Source of the DNA: a virus
Direction: 5' to 3' (one strand)
Length of the DNA stretch: 37,149 nt
Virus record (IMG/VR): IMGVR_UViG_3300040807_002848
Location: 1 to 37,149 of that record
Part shown: piece after piece, positions 23,169-31,365 of the stretch
Layout of the letters: each line of letters opens with the position of its first letter
How positions within the stretch are numbered: position 1 is the stretch's first letter
Program-made: the position numbers and the translations under genes
Notes under the pieces: generated by a model
Told to the model about the DNA's origin: nothing
The model's input: only the letters and a program-made list of their open reading frames with translations
The model's database searches: none

Positions 23169-24698
23169 ATGGCAACCCCCATAATCGACGACCGCACGAG
23201 CATTCTTTCAATCGCCGAGGGCGGCACGTTCTCTTTCCAGCCTAGCGCGGCAAACTCGCCGACCTCATGGGCGGCGAGCGGCTTGCCGAGCGGCTTGAGT
23301 ATCAATTCAAGCACGGGCGCCATCACCGGCACCATCACCGCCGACTCGGGCATTTATCACGTCACGCTTTCGGCGACGAATGCCGACGGCACCGATGAGC
23401 TCGTGCTCATCATTCCCGTCTTCGATACTCCCGAAGTCATTGCGGGCGAGATTACGATTGAGATGAATGTTGACCTCATCTCGGGCGCCGTCACCGTGCT
23501 CGGCATGGGCGAAGGCGAGCTCTCACCGCCGACGAGCGAGCAACGCGACGACGGGCTTCGCAAGGCGGTGCTTCTCGTGAAGGAGGGCGACCGATTCCCC
23601 GTGAGCATCGGCTTCACTCGCGACGGCGTGCTTCAAGATTTGACGCTTCGCTCGCTTCGCATGAAGTGCAAGGAATTCGAGCCCGACGCCGTTCTCGCTC
23701 TTCTCGAAGGCGACTTCACGAAGACGGGCTCGGGTGACACGACGCGCTTCGAGTCCGTTCTCAACGTCAAAGAGAGAGCCTTTGCGGGCGTGCTCTCAAA
23801 TTACGAGGAAGACTTCGGCACTTATCTCGACGCACTTGCCGAAATCGAGTTTTCAATTCTTGTTTCGTCGAATTCTTACGACACGACGAAAGCCGAGAGC
23901 TTCACGCTCACGGGTAGCGACACCGAAACCGACACCTTAGTCTTCACGGGGCTTCCCGATATAGAAACCGAAACCGAATACACCCTCGACATCGACCTCG
24001 CTGTCACGGGTGCAACCGATCAAAACGCCTCTCTCGCGCTCACTCTCGACATCGCCTTCGATTCCGAGACGGGGCTCTTCGTGCCGAGCAACCTCACCGG
24101 CTCGACGAGTGCGCAAGGTGATGTGCCGAGCGCAATTTTTCAATGGCGCTCGACACTCACGCACGTTTCGGTGACTGGCACCGCCGACGGCGTTGAGGTC
24201 GTCGTCACCGTAACGACGAGCGACGTCGGCACGGGCGACTTTGTTGTGCTTCCCGAAAATTCTGATTGGAGCATTGTAAGCGGCTCGCTCGTCTTCGACC
24301 CTTACGGCGCCTTTTATACCGATTACGAGGCGCGCGACACGAGCGGCGGCGGTGCACCCTTGACAGGCTCTTTTCAGATTGCCGACGGCGACACCGAGAG
24401 CACAATTCTCACAACCCTTCAAGCCCTCACCGAATTCTCGGGCGCCGATTCTTTCGAGTCAGTTTCATTCGAGGACGGCATCGGCATCGTCATCGAGCTC
24501 AATGCGGGGCATAACGTGAGCGAGATTGAAGACACGCTTGCGGCGGCAATCTACTACCCCCAGGCGGGCAACTCCATCGTGAGCAAGTCGGCTTCGACTT
24601 CGGTGCAACTCGCGGGCGACGCAATCGACGATATTTATCGCCGCACAAGCGAAACCTTCGTGCTTCGCACCGAGCGCGACCTCATTGCCGACGCCTAA
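23169..24698 (+). CDS. Fibre-type protein with Ig-like (He_PIG) domain
   Basis: A 509-residue protein. Residues about 10-85 form a putative Ig-like He_PIG domain (LPSGLSINSSTGAITGTI is characteristic), often used for carbohydrate or surface binding. A BppU-like segment follows (GDRFPVSIGFTRDGVLQDLT near 139-158). The C-terminal region contains GSFQIADGDTESTILTTLQ, related to the repeated domain of the previous gene. CTGACA (23148-23153), which includes the previous stop, is 21 nt before the ATG. It is probably a virion surface or fibre component. Confidence 0.75.
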   Translation: MATPIIDDRTSILSIAEGGTFSFQPSAANSPTSWAASGLPSGLSINSSTGAITGTITADSGIYHVTLSATNADGTDELVLIIPVFDTPEVIAGEITIEMNVDLISGAVTVLGMGEGELSPPTSEQRDDGLRKAVLLVKEGDRFPVSIGFTRDGVLQDLTLRSLRMKCKEFEPDAVLALLEGDFTKTGSGDTTRFESVLNVKERAFAGVLSNYEEDFGTYLDALAEIEFSILVSSNSYDTTKAESFTLTGSDTETDTLVFTGLPDIETETEYTLDIDLAVTGATDQNASLALTLDIAFDSETGLFVPSNLTGSTSAQGDVPSAIFQWRSTLTHVSVTGTADGVEVVVTVTTSDVGTGDFVVLPENSDWSIVSGSLVFDPYGAFYTDYEARDTSGGGAPLTGSFQIADGDTESTILTTLQALTEFSGADSFESVSFEDGIGIVIELNAGHNVSEIEDTLAAAIYYPQAGNSIVSKSASTSVQLAGDAIDDIYRRTSETFVLRTERDLIADA

Positions 24699-24701
24699 GT
24701 C

Positions 24702-25526
24702 ATGCCCGAGCAAGTGCAAGTCAAAGCGTCAAATGCGAGCTCTCTAATTCGCACGAGCATCGGGCGCATTCAACGCAACTTTCCGAGCATTCCCGAGCAC
24801 CTTCGGGCTACGCCGATAATCTCGGGCAACTACGTCGTCGCAACTCGAAGCGAGAGCGGCGCCATTGCGCCGACTTACGGGCGCGACGGCAATGCCCCTA
24901 CCGTTGACGAATGGCTTGCCGACCGACCTATCGGCAACAACCTCTCAAGCCAAGGCGATGGCAAATACACAGGCGTCAACGGGCCCGCGACTTATTACGA
25001 CGTGAACGTCGGGACGTCGAGCAACTCGGCTTCCCCAGGCTCGGCGACCGAAGCCGAGCTCATTGAGGGGCGAAACCTTCTCGAACTCGAAGAAGTATTG
25101 CCATTCATCGACCCTGACACCGTCATCGAATTCGACACATTGACGACCGACGACGGCATTACACTTTATTACAACGCGCGCCTCTTCGATGAGAATGCGC
25201 CACCTTCAAACCTCATGAACTACCCGACCGCCGAAAAGCTCGCGAGAGAGAAGGGCACGCCCGTCGCTCGCACATCATGGCGCGATTCCGAAGGTAAGCC
25301 GACACAATGGCTCACCTATGAGAAAGGCGCCTTCTACCTCTACACGACGAGCGCGAGAACCATCGTGCGAGCCGACACCTTAGATGAAGCCGATTTTCGC
25401 GCGAACGACTGGCAGACCCCGAGCGGGTGCTCGGAAACCGTGCCGACTCAAGCCGACTTAGGGGGAGAGTCTCAAGCCGACGAGCCGACCTTCGACATTC
25501 TCAACCCGCCTTGCTCGATTGGTTGA
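24702..25526 (+). CDS. Fibre-operon protein, hypothetical
   Basis: A 274-residue protein rich in Ser, Thr and Asn, with an Asn/Gly-rich middle (GNNLSSQGDGKYTGVNGPAT near 75-95) and a beta-rich second half. No signal peptide or catalytic motif is seen. It starts 3 nt after the previous stop in the junction TAAGTCATG. It may be a fibre tip or chaperone. It is the gene directly upstream of the glycosyltransferase and therefore a possible substrate; that is speculation. Confidence 0.65.
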   Translation: MPEQVQVKASNASSLIRTSIGRIQRNFPSIPEHLRATPIISGNYVVATRSESGAIAPTYGRDGNAPTVDEWLADRPIGNNLSSQGDGKYTGVNGPATYYDVNVGTSSNSASPGSATEAELIEGRNLLELEEVLPFIDPDTVIEFDTLTTDDGITLYYNARLFDENAPPSNLMNYPTAEKLAREKGTPVARTSWRDSEGKPTQWLTYEKGAFYLYTTSARTIVRADTLDEADFRANDWQTPSGCSETVPTQADLGGESQADEPTFDILNPPCSIG

Positions 25527-25543
25527 CGTGAGCGCTTGCGTGA

Positions 25544-26833
25544 ATGATTTACGCAATCTTTCCTCACACAACGAAAAACCCCGCGCAAGCCGTGCGGGAA
25601 ATAAAGCGGCGAGGGAAACGCCCCGCGAGCTTCGGATTCCAGGGCGTCGGCGCGAGCATCGAATCGCGAAGCATCACGAGCGAAGAAGTCGCCCGCGACT
25701 TTCTCGCGGCTCGATCACTCACGGGCCGAGTCGTTGAATTCGATGAGTCTCAATTTACCGTGCGCGAATTCAACGCGCCGCCCGTGCTCGACAAAGTGCG
25801 GGAAAATGTTGCTCTCTCTAAGTCACCCGACAGGAGCGCCGACAAGGTGAAGCCGTGCGACGTCTTGAGCGTCTTCTTTCATGACTTCCCGACCTGGGTG
25901 CAAACGCGAGGCGTGCGGCTCGGTGAATTCTTAGGGAAGCGCGACATCGAGCACGACTTCTTTTTCACTCGTCACGAGACGAGCGCACAAGACATCGAGA
26001 AAGCGATTCGAGCGTCAGGGTGCAAAGTCTTCTTAAACGAGCTTTGCGTCACGCGCCCGCACGTCATCGAGTCGCTCGCTCAAAAATTCCCATCGGTGCG
26101 CTTCGTTTCCATCTTTCACGCCGCGCCGAATTACACGAGCACTCAACCCGACTGGAAAGAGCGCACTTTCGACACTCTTCTCGCAACGACTCGCTCTCGG
26201 AATATCGTCGCCGCGACCGTCATGCCCGCCGACCGATTCGACGACTTCAAGGGCGCAAAAGTCGTCTCGCTTCCGAATTTCTTCGAGCTTCCCGAGGGCA
26301 TACAAACGCCCACCAGGGGCGACCGACCTTTCACTCTCTCTCTCGTCGGGCGTCGCGACGTCGTAAAGGGCACTCATGCCGCCGTCTCGACAATTTGCCG
26401 ACTCCATCAAAGGCGCGACGACGTCGGCGCTCTTCTCATCTCGAACAAATTCGACGACGGGGACCGCGCACGCATCGCTTACGAGGGAGTGCGGGCGAGC
26501 TTCGTGAAATGGGGTGACTGGCAAGAATATCTTCAACTTATTGCCAACACGGTTGACGTCGGGCTTCAATACTCGCTCACAGAGAGCTTCAATCTCGTTG
26601 CCCTTGAGCATCTCGCTCTCGGCAAGCCCGTCATCGGCTCGCACGCAATCGAATACTTGCCGAAAAAATGGAAGGTGAACCCGCAAGACCCCGCCGAGGG
26701 CGCGCGCGTCGCCGAAGACATCTTCGACAACCTCGAAGAAGAGAGTGCTCGCGCGGTGCGCACCGCGAAGCGCGTCTCGAAAAAGTGCAACGAAACCTTT
26801 CTCGATAACATCAACACCCTTCTCAACTCTTGA
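25544..26833 (+). CDS. Glycosyltransferase, GT4-like (GT-B fold)
   Basis: A 429-residue protein. From about residue 105 it looks like a GT-B retaining glycosyltransferase: CDVLSVFFHDFPTWV, FVSIFHAAPNY, FTLSLVGRRDVVKGT as the start of the nucleotide-sugar domain, and GLQYSLTESFNLVALEHLAL with the E-x7-E motif near 346-354. The first 100 residues are an extra region that partly matches the tail genes at 17427 and 18533. The enzyme would transfer a sugar from a nucleotide donor to a phage protein or host glycan; the substrate is unknown. The ATG is 21 nt after TTGACG (25523), whose TGA is the previous stop. The stop overlaps the sulfotransferase start (TTGA), so the two are made together. Confidence 0.8.
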   Translation: MIYAIFPHTTKNPAQAVREIKRRGKRPASFGFQGVGASIESRSITSEEVARDFLAARSLTGRVVEFDESQFTVREFNAPPVLDKVRENVALSKSPDRSADKVKPCDVLSVFFHDFPTWVQTRGVRLGEFLGKRDIEHDFFFTRHETSAQDIEKAIRASGCKVFLNELCVTRPHVIESLAQKFPSVRFVSIFHAAPNYTSTQPDWKERTFDTLLATTRSRNIVAATVMPADRFDDFKGAKVVSLPNFFELPEGIQTPTRGDRPFTLSLVGRRDVVKGTHAAVSTICRLHQRRDDVGALLISNKFDDGDRARIAYEGVRASFVKWGDWQEYLQLIANTVDVGLQYSLTESFNLVALEHLALGKPVIGSHAIEYLPKKWKVNPQDPAEGARVAEDIFDNLEEESARAVRTAKRVSKKCNETFLDNINTLLNS

Positions 26834-27438
26834 ATTTTTTCATTGCGACCATCGGGCGAAGCGGCTCGATTTGGCTCTCTTCAACTCTCAACAAGGGCTC
26901 GCACACGGTGCTTCACGAAGAAGCCGACGAGGCGCCTCAATCGCACATGCGCCCCTTTGCGCCCTTCCCGATTCACCGATTCGCCCGCTCGAATTATGGA
27001 GAAGTGCACGGCTATCTTCGCTATCATTTGAGCGCGCTCAACCTGGGCGCCGAGATGCTCGTTTCGCGCCGCGCGGTGCTCAAGCGCGGCGTGCGAAAAG
27101 TCGTGACGTCATGGATGAATCGAGACAACCGCACGCCCGAAGTCGATGAGCTCGGCGCCGTTATTTTTGAAGTGCTCACTCAACAACGCTATCTTGACGA
27201 ATGGGCGAAGGCTTCCGGCTCGCGCGTCTTGCACCTTGAAGAGCTCTCGACCGACTTGCGAGCTCTTACCGATCTCTTCGACTGGCTCGGCATTGAAACT
27301 TACAAGCCGACCGAAGCCGACCTCTCGCCGAAAAACGTCAACGACAACGGGCGGCGCAATATATGGTTTTCATGGGATGACCGAGCCGAGGCGCTTCTTC
27401 AAAAGCTCGCCGCAAGGCAAAAAGTCACCGTCGATTGA
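26830..27438 (+). CDS. Sulfotransferase-like protein
   Basis: A 202-residue protein. IATIGRSGSIWLSSTL (residues 5-20) is the 5'-phosphosulfate P-loop of PAPS-dependent sulfotransferases. RKVVTSWMNRDN (about 94-105) takes the place of the RDPRxxxxS 3'-phosphate site. LEELSTDLRALTDLFDWLGI (about 137-156) is the typical C-terminal helix pair. It would transfer sulfate from PAPS to a hydroxyl, plausibly on a sugar added by the adjoining glycosyltransferase. The start is TTG, overlapping the upstream stop; no ATG gives the P-loop in place. It is small for the family (usually 250-300), so it could be a minimal or specialised enzyme. Confidence 0.75.
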   Translation: MNFFIATIGRSGSIWLSSTLNKGSHTVLHEEADEAPQSHMRPFAPFPIHRFARSNYGEVHGYLRYHLSALNLGAEMLVSRRAVLKRGVRKVVTSWMNRDNRTPEVDELGAVIFEVLTQQRYLDEWAKASGSRVLHLEELSTDLRALTDLFDWLGIETYKPTEADLSPKNVNDNGRRNIWFSWDDRAEALLQKLAARQKVTVD

Positions 27439-27456
27439 CACGTCAACTTGAGCGCA

Positions 27457-27882
27457 ATGAAGCTCGCAATCGACCTCGACAACCTCACTTTCGTCAACCC
27501 TCTCAACCCGAGCGTCGCGGCTCGCGAAGTCTCTATGAGGCGCGACGACGTCTTGCCGCTCGAAGTCATCTTCTTTAAGGGTGGGACACGCTTCGAGCTC
27601 GCCGACGGCACGACCGTCTCGGGGCAACTCAACGAAAAAGACACTTACGGCGGCGCGGGGCTTTCTAGCGATTCTTCCGCCGACAAGACCGGCACGGGCG
27701 TCGATTCCGTTTACACGCTCGACTTTGACCTCTCGGGCGCCGCCGTCGATTCCGCCTTCACCGCCGAAAGCGATCCGGCTTACCTCAACGCGCTTCTCGA
27801 AGTAAAGCTCGACGACGGGACGCATACACAACGCACCGCGCCTCTCACCGTGCGGCTTCAAAATGCCGTCGATCAAGCCTAA
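27457..27882 (+). CDS. Short BppU-like baseplate/fibre protein
   Basis: A 141-residue protein. MRRDDVLPLEVIFFKGGTRF near residue 28 matches the BppU-like segment of the two large fibre genes. The rest (VYTLDFDLSGAAVDSAFTA... LTVRL) resembles their second domain. It seems to be a stand-alone version of a shared module and may connect fibres to the tail. The ATG is 22 nt after TTGACA (27435-27440), which overlaps the sulfotransferase stop. Confidence 0.7.
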   Translation: MKLAIDLDNLTFVNPLNPSVAAREVSMRRDDVLPLEVIFFKGGTRFELADGTTVSGQLNEKDTYGGAGLSSDSSADKTGTGVDSVYTLDFDLSGAAVDSAFTAESDPAYLNALLEVKLDDGTHTQRTAPLTVRLQNAVDQA

Positions 27883-27885
27883 GTA

Positions 27886-28044
27886 ATGGCCCGCCCTCTA
27901 ATCATTCGCCCCGTAATTCGACCGACCAGCGAGCGCGAGCGCTCGCGCGGGGCGAGGCTTTTCTTCTTCGGCTTCCGAGTCTCGATGACTCTCGAAAAGG
28001 CGCGCGAGCTTATTTGCAACCTCTTTTCTCGATTCCGAAGATGA
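27886..28044 (+). CDS. Small basic protein (52 residues)
   Basis: An open frame of 52 codons that fills the gap between two genes exactly. It starts in the junction TAAGTAATG (27880-27888), the same as at 16786, and ends overlapping the next ATG (ATGA). The product begins MARPLIIRPVIRPTSERERS and has a Phe-rich centre and a basic end. It may be a short membrane-associated or tail protein. Tight junctions on both sides support it being real. Confidence 0.55.
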   Translation: MARPLIIRPVIRPTSERERSRGARLFFFGFRVSMTLEKARELICNLFSRFRR

Positions 28045-28322
28045 AAATGTTTGCACCTTTTCTCAACTCGATTCATTGGAGCGGCAAGGGGCACGACATC
28101 AGCGCCCTTCTCGCCGCCGCCGTCGCAACTCTTTCGGTGCACGCCGTCGGTGAATGGCTTCAAGTCGGCGTGCTCTTTTTTACCATTATTTTTCTTGTGC
28201 TAGGAATCGTCATGAGATGGCAAAAGCTCAAGCTCGGCATCGTCGCCGAAGTAGACAAAGAAGACGAGCCCATCTTGAAGGTCGGCGAGCCCATCGACCC
28301 GCCGAAGAGGCGCCGAGATTGA
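28041..28322 (+). CDS. Membrane protein, holin candidate 1
   Basis: A 93-residue protein with two likely membrane helices (ISALLAAAVATLSVHAVGEW and LQVGVLFFTIIFLVLGIVM, about residues 20-60) and a charged cytoplasmic-type tail (KEDEPILKVGEPIDPPKRRR). This is typical of class II holins, which open the inner membrane for the endolysin. The start overlaps the preceding stop. It lies two genes upstream of the lipoprotein and endolysin. Confidence 0.65.
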   Translation: MKMFAPFLNSIHWSGKGHDISALLAAAVATLSVHAVGEWLQVGVLFFTIIFLVLGIVMRWQKLKLGIVAEVDKEDEPILKVGEPIDPPKRRRD

Positions 28323-28378
28323 CACGGGCTTTTTTCGTGAACACGCGCAACCGCGCACAACCAACACGAAAAAACGTC

Positions 28379-28570
28379 ATGAACGAAACACCGAAGCCCC
28401 TCGAAGGTCGCAAGACTCTTCTCATCAACGCCATCATCGCCTTCTCGGCACTTTATCCACCAGTAGGCGAATTCGTGCAAGCGAATCCCGAGCTCGTGCT
28501 CAACGGCGTCGCTCTCGTCAACATCGTCTTGCGCTTCGTCACGAAGGGCAAAGTGCGCCTCTTCAAGTGA
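28379..28570 (+). CDS. Small membrane protein, holin candidate 2
   Basis: A 63-residue protein with one or two hydrophobic stretches (TLLINAIIAFSALYPPVGEF and LVLNGVALVNIVLRF) and a basic C-terminus. It could be a second holin or antiholin paired with the previous gene. The leader is A/C-rich (CGCACAACCAACACG). A TTGACA at 28318 overlaps the previous stop but is 61 nt away. Its stop overlaps the next start (GTGA). Confidence 0.62.
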   Translation: MNETPKPLEGRKTLLINAIIAFSALYPPVGEFVQANPELVLNGVALVNIVLRFVTKGKVRLFK

Positions 28571-28800
28571 GACGCGCGCTTATAGCGATTGCACTCTTCT
28601 TCGCGTCGTGCGCGTCTCGTGAACAACACGAGCGCGCACTTCGCGAGCTTCAATTCATCCCGCACGATGGCGGAAACCGAGAGCATCTTGAAGCGACTCG
28701 CTTCGCTCTTGAGCGAGCTCTTGAAGAAGCTCGACTTCACGAAGGCTTTCTCGGTGACGATTACGATGAAACCCTCACCCGACTCAAAGAGCTCAAGTGA
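28567..28800 (+). CDS. Lipoprotein, spanin-like candidate
   Basis: A 77-residue protein with a short signal peptide ending in a lipobox-like FFASC (Cys15), followed by a charged helical region without further membrane segments. A small lipoprotein directly before the endolysin suggests an outer-membrane spanin subunit (Rz1-like), which would imply a Gram-negative host. The start is GTG, overlapping the previous stop. Its end overlaps the endolysin start in another frame. Confidence 0.62.
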   Translation: MRRALIAIALFFASCASREQHERALRELQFIPHDGGNREHLEATRFALERALEEARLHEGFLGDDYDETLTRLKELK

Positions 28801-30049
28801 AGCCGACGCCCGCGTCAAGACTGGCGTGAATCAATCTACGCTTAGAGAGAATCGCTTCGGCGCGCAAATCGTTCGCTTCGAGGCTCACCCCGACGACCTG
28901 ACTCGACGCACGCCCGAAGGGCACCTTGACGTCGTCGGGCTTCCCGCGAACGACGGCGGGGGCACCTGGGAAATCGGCGGCATCAATTCTTTTCACCCCC
29001 AGGCTCGCGCGAAGTTGCGGGCAATGGCGCCAGCCGACCGCGAAGCCTTCGCCGCCGAATATGTCGAGGCGTATGCACGCAAGGGCACGGGGCTTTTTAA
29101 GCCGACTGCATTACGTGCGGGCACCGAACTCTTCGTGCTAGATTGCGCCTTCAATCGCGGCCCGACCGCCGCTTGCGACATTTCGCAAGATGCACTCGTG
29201 CGCCTGGGCTTCTCGATGGAAGCGATGGGCGGCAAAGGGTGGGGAATGCGCACCCGAAGCGCTCTTCTTATCGCCGATAAGCGGCACGCCTCTCGAATCG
29301 TCACCGAGCTTCGGCAAGCCCGCGAGCGATATGAGAACGCTCGCGACGCCGCGAAAGGCGTGCGAGCAAATCTTCGCAAAGGGCTCGTCAATCGGTGGAA
29401 CAAATGCGCCGAGATTGCTCGCGCATGGAATGCCGACGCCGACGTTGCCGAACCCGAGCCCGAGCCGAAGCCCGCAATCGTCCTCGCCGAGCCCGAGAAA
29501 ATCGTTTTGCCGCGCGAGGGCGACGCCTCGCTCAATTCGTTTTATGGGACCGCGACGCCGCAAGGAAACTTTCTCGAATGGTTTAATTTTCCGTGCGACA
29601 ACGTGCGGCTTTATTCTCGCACGGGTGCACATCTCACCGACCGAGACGGCGACGGGAACGACGAGCACCGAGCTCACAAGCTCATCGTCGGGCGCCTCGA
29701 AGCCGCCTTTCGCGAGCTTTACGCGAAGCTTGGCAAGGAAGAATTCGAGCGGCAAGGCTTGCAAGTTTACGCGGGCGCCTTCAACTACCGCAAGAAGACT
29801 TCGGGCGGCTCGCTCTCAACTCACTCTTGGGGCATTGCAATCGACATCAACCCAGGCCCGAACGGGTGGAAGCACTACGGCACAACCTTCACCGATGCGA
29901 CCTTCGACATTTTCGAGAAGCACGGCTTCTTGAGCGCTTTCCGCGCCTGGGGGCATGACGCAATGCACTTACAAGCCGCAATCCCCTATATTGCGAGCGG
30001 CTCGTACTACGCGAAGCACGGCTTGCCGAAGAATATCGTCACGGCGTGA
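28769..30049 (+). CDS. Two-domain endolysin: GH108-like plus M15 peptidase
   Basis: A protein of about 426 residues with two predicted wall-cutting domains. The first (about 24-200) resembles GH108-type muramidases: IVRFEAHPDD with a candidate catalytic Glu39, NDGGGTWEIGGIN, then LFVLDCAFNRGPTAA. A linker (EPEPEPKPAIVLAEPEK) leads to an M15 D,D-/L,D-peptidase: GGSLSTHSWGIAIDINPGP holds the metal-binding His and Asp, and WGHDAMHLQ the last His. No signal peptide is present, so export needs the holin. The start is uncertain: an ATG at 28667 would add 34 residues but overlap the lipoprotein more deeply. Confidence 0.85.
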   Translation, partial: KPSPDSKSSSEADARVKTGVNQSTLRENRFGAQIVRFEAHPDDLTRRTPEGHLDVVGLPANDGGGTWEIGGINSFHPQARAKLRAMAPADREAFAAEYVEAYARKGTGLFKPTALRAGTELFVLDCAFNRGPTAACDISQDALVRLGFSMEAMGGKGWGMRTRSALLIADKRHASRIVTELRQARERYENARDAAKGVRANLRKGLVNRWNKCAEIARAWNADADVAEPEPEPKPAIVLAEPEKIVLPREGDASLNSFYGTATPQGNFLEWFNFPCDNVRLYSRTGAHLTDRDGDGNDEHRAHKLIVGRLEAAFRELYAKLGKEEFERQGLQVYAGAFNYRKKTSGGSLSTHSWGIAIDINPGPNGWKHYGTTFTDATFDIFEKHGFLSAFRAWGHDAMHLQAAIPYIASGSYYAKHGLPKNIVTA

Positions 30050-30075
30050 GGCTTTGACATTAATTGCCGAGTAGT

Positions 30076-31290
30076 ATGCAAGAAGACTCGGCGGGCGTGA
30101 CTCGCAAAGAAATCGGCGACGCCTACGTTGCAAAACTGTCGGAATTTGAGAGCGTAACCGCCGCCGCTCGCGACGCTTTAGCAAATCACCCCGAGCTTCT
30201 CGGTAACGTCGAGAACGCGCGCAACGCGATCAAGCAAGCTAGGTCGCGGGCAATGAAGAAAGCGCGAAAAGACCCGCGCCCGCCTCAAACTCTCGAAGAA
30301 TATGGGATTGCCGAAGGCTTCAAGGCAAAAGGTCGATCTTCTTATTACAACAAAGAAGGCGAGCTCGGTGGTGTTTGGATACTTGAGCGAGAAGATGCTG
30401 AAAAGCAACGCGAGATTCTCGAAGAAGCCCTCGCGGCTCTTTCTCAAGACTTGCCGCGAGTCGCGCCGATACCGGCACCCGAGCACGGCATCGAATCGCT
30501 TTGCAATCTCTACACGCTCACCGACTGCCATCTCGGCATGATGGCGAGTGCGAGCGAAGCGGGCGAAGATTGGGGGCTTGATAAGGGTGAAGAGATTATC
30601 GGCAAAGGCTTCGACTGGCTTATCAAGGGCGCGCCGAAAGCAAGAAAATGCGTGATTTCACAACTCGGCGACTTCCTGCATTCCGAAGGGCTTGAAAGCC
30701 TCACATCAAGAAGCAAGCACTCACTCGATCAAGACGCTCGACTCGGCGACATCGTTCGCGCCGCGATTCGACTCTTGCGACGAGTTGTTGATTCGGCTCT
30801 CTCGGTGCACGAAGAAGTCGAGCTTGTCGTTGCCGAAGGAAATCACGACGAAGCCGCGAGTATCATTTTGCGGGAATCTTTCAAAGTTATTTATGAGCGA
30901 GAGCAAAGGCTCACCGTTCTCGACGGCGTCGGCGGCGGCGACTTGCCCTTCTATGAGACGACGCACGGCGACACGATGCTCGGCTTTCATCACGGGCACA
31001 TTCGCAACGTCAAGAGCAAGGGCGCCGCGCAAGGGCTCGCGCTTCTCTTCGCGAATGGAGAGGCGTGGCGAACGACTCGCAAGCGATACATTCACACGGG
31101 GCACCATCACGACGAGGCGCTCATCGAAGTCACGGGCGCAAAGTGCTTCGCGCACCCGAGCTTCATCGTGCCCGATGCTTACGCGAGCCGAAACTTCGGC
31201 GGGGCGATGCGCCACATGACGGCGCACACGTATCACGCCGAGCACGGGAAAGTCGGAGAGAACACCGTGACGCCCGAGATGCTCGGGTAA
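30076..31290 (+). CDS. Calcineurin-like metallophosphoesterase
   Basis: A 404-residue phage phosphoesterase. The first 110 residues are helical and HTH-like (FESVTAAARDALANHPELL). The catalytic part starts near residue 140 with the motifs LTDCHLG (D-x-H), QLGDFLHSEG (GD), AEGNHDE (GNHD), FHHGH and HTGHHHDE (GHxH), all the metal ligands expected of a two-metal enzyme. Its substrate is unknown; relatives act on DNA ends or cyclic nucleotides. The ATG is 22 nt after TTGACA (30054-30059). It is the last gene of the late block and ends before the family B/A control region. Confidence 0.88.
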   Translation: MQEDSAGVTRKEIGDAYVAKLSEFESVTAAARDALANHPELLGNVENARNAIKQARSRAMKKARKDPRPPQTLEEYGIAEGFKAKGRSSYYNKEGELGGVWILEREDAEKQREILEEALAALSQDLPRVAPIPAPEHGIESLCNLYTLTDCHLGMMASASEAGEDWGLDKGEEIIGKGFDWLIKGAPKARKCVISQLGDFLHSEGLESLTSRSKHSLDQDARLGDIVRAAIRLLRRVVDSALSVHEEVELVVAEGNHDEAASIILRESFKVIYEREQRLTVLDGVGGGDLPFYETTHGDTMLGFHHGHIRNVKSKGAAQGLALLFANGEAWRTTRKRYIHTGHHHDEALIEVTGAKCFAHPSFIVPDAYASRNFGGAMRHMTAHTYHAEHGKVGENTVTPEMLG

Positions 31291-31307
31291 ACCCCAAGCG
31301 AAAAAAA

Positions 31308-31323
31308 TGCGCATTTTAATGCG
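31308..31323. promoter_or_regulatory. Family B operator upstream of a family A promoter
   Basis: TGCGCA-TTTTAA-TGCG with 12-bp period, about 8 bp before the -35 of the next promoter. It is the only place where a clear B site adjoins an A site, so the gene at 31366 may respond to both regulators. Confidence 0.55.
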
Positions 31324-31331
31324 ATTTATGC

Positions 31332-31359
31332 TTGCATCGCAAGGGGCTTGTTGTAAATT
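31332..31359 (+). promoter_or_regulatory. Promoter with family A operator
   Basis: TTGCAT (31332-31337), operator CGCAAGGGGCTTGTT (31338-31352) and TAAATT (31354-31359), spacer 16 bp. The ATG at 31366 is 6 nt after the -10. Confidence 0.72.
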
Positions 31360-31365
31360 CTTCTA

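Noticed and set aside
20446-28044. Diversity-generating retroelement acting on the fibre genes
   Set aside because: No reverse transcriptase and no template/variable repeat pair was seen.
4433-30059. TTGACA elements as ordinary sigma-70 -35 boxes
   Set aside because: With 17-bp spacing the -10 would fall on or after the ATG of the gene concerned, and no TATAAT-like sequence is found there.
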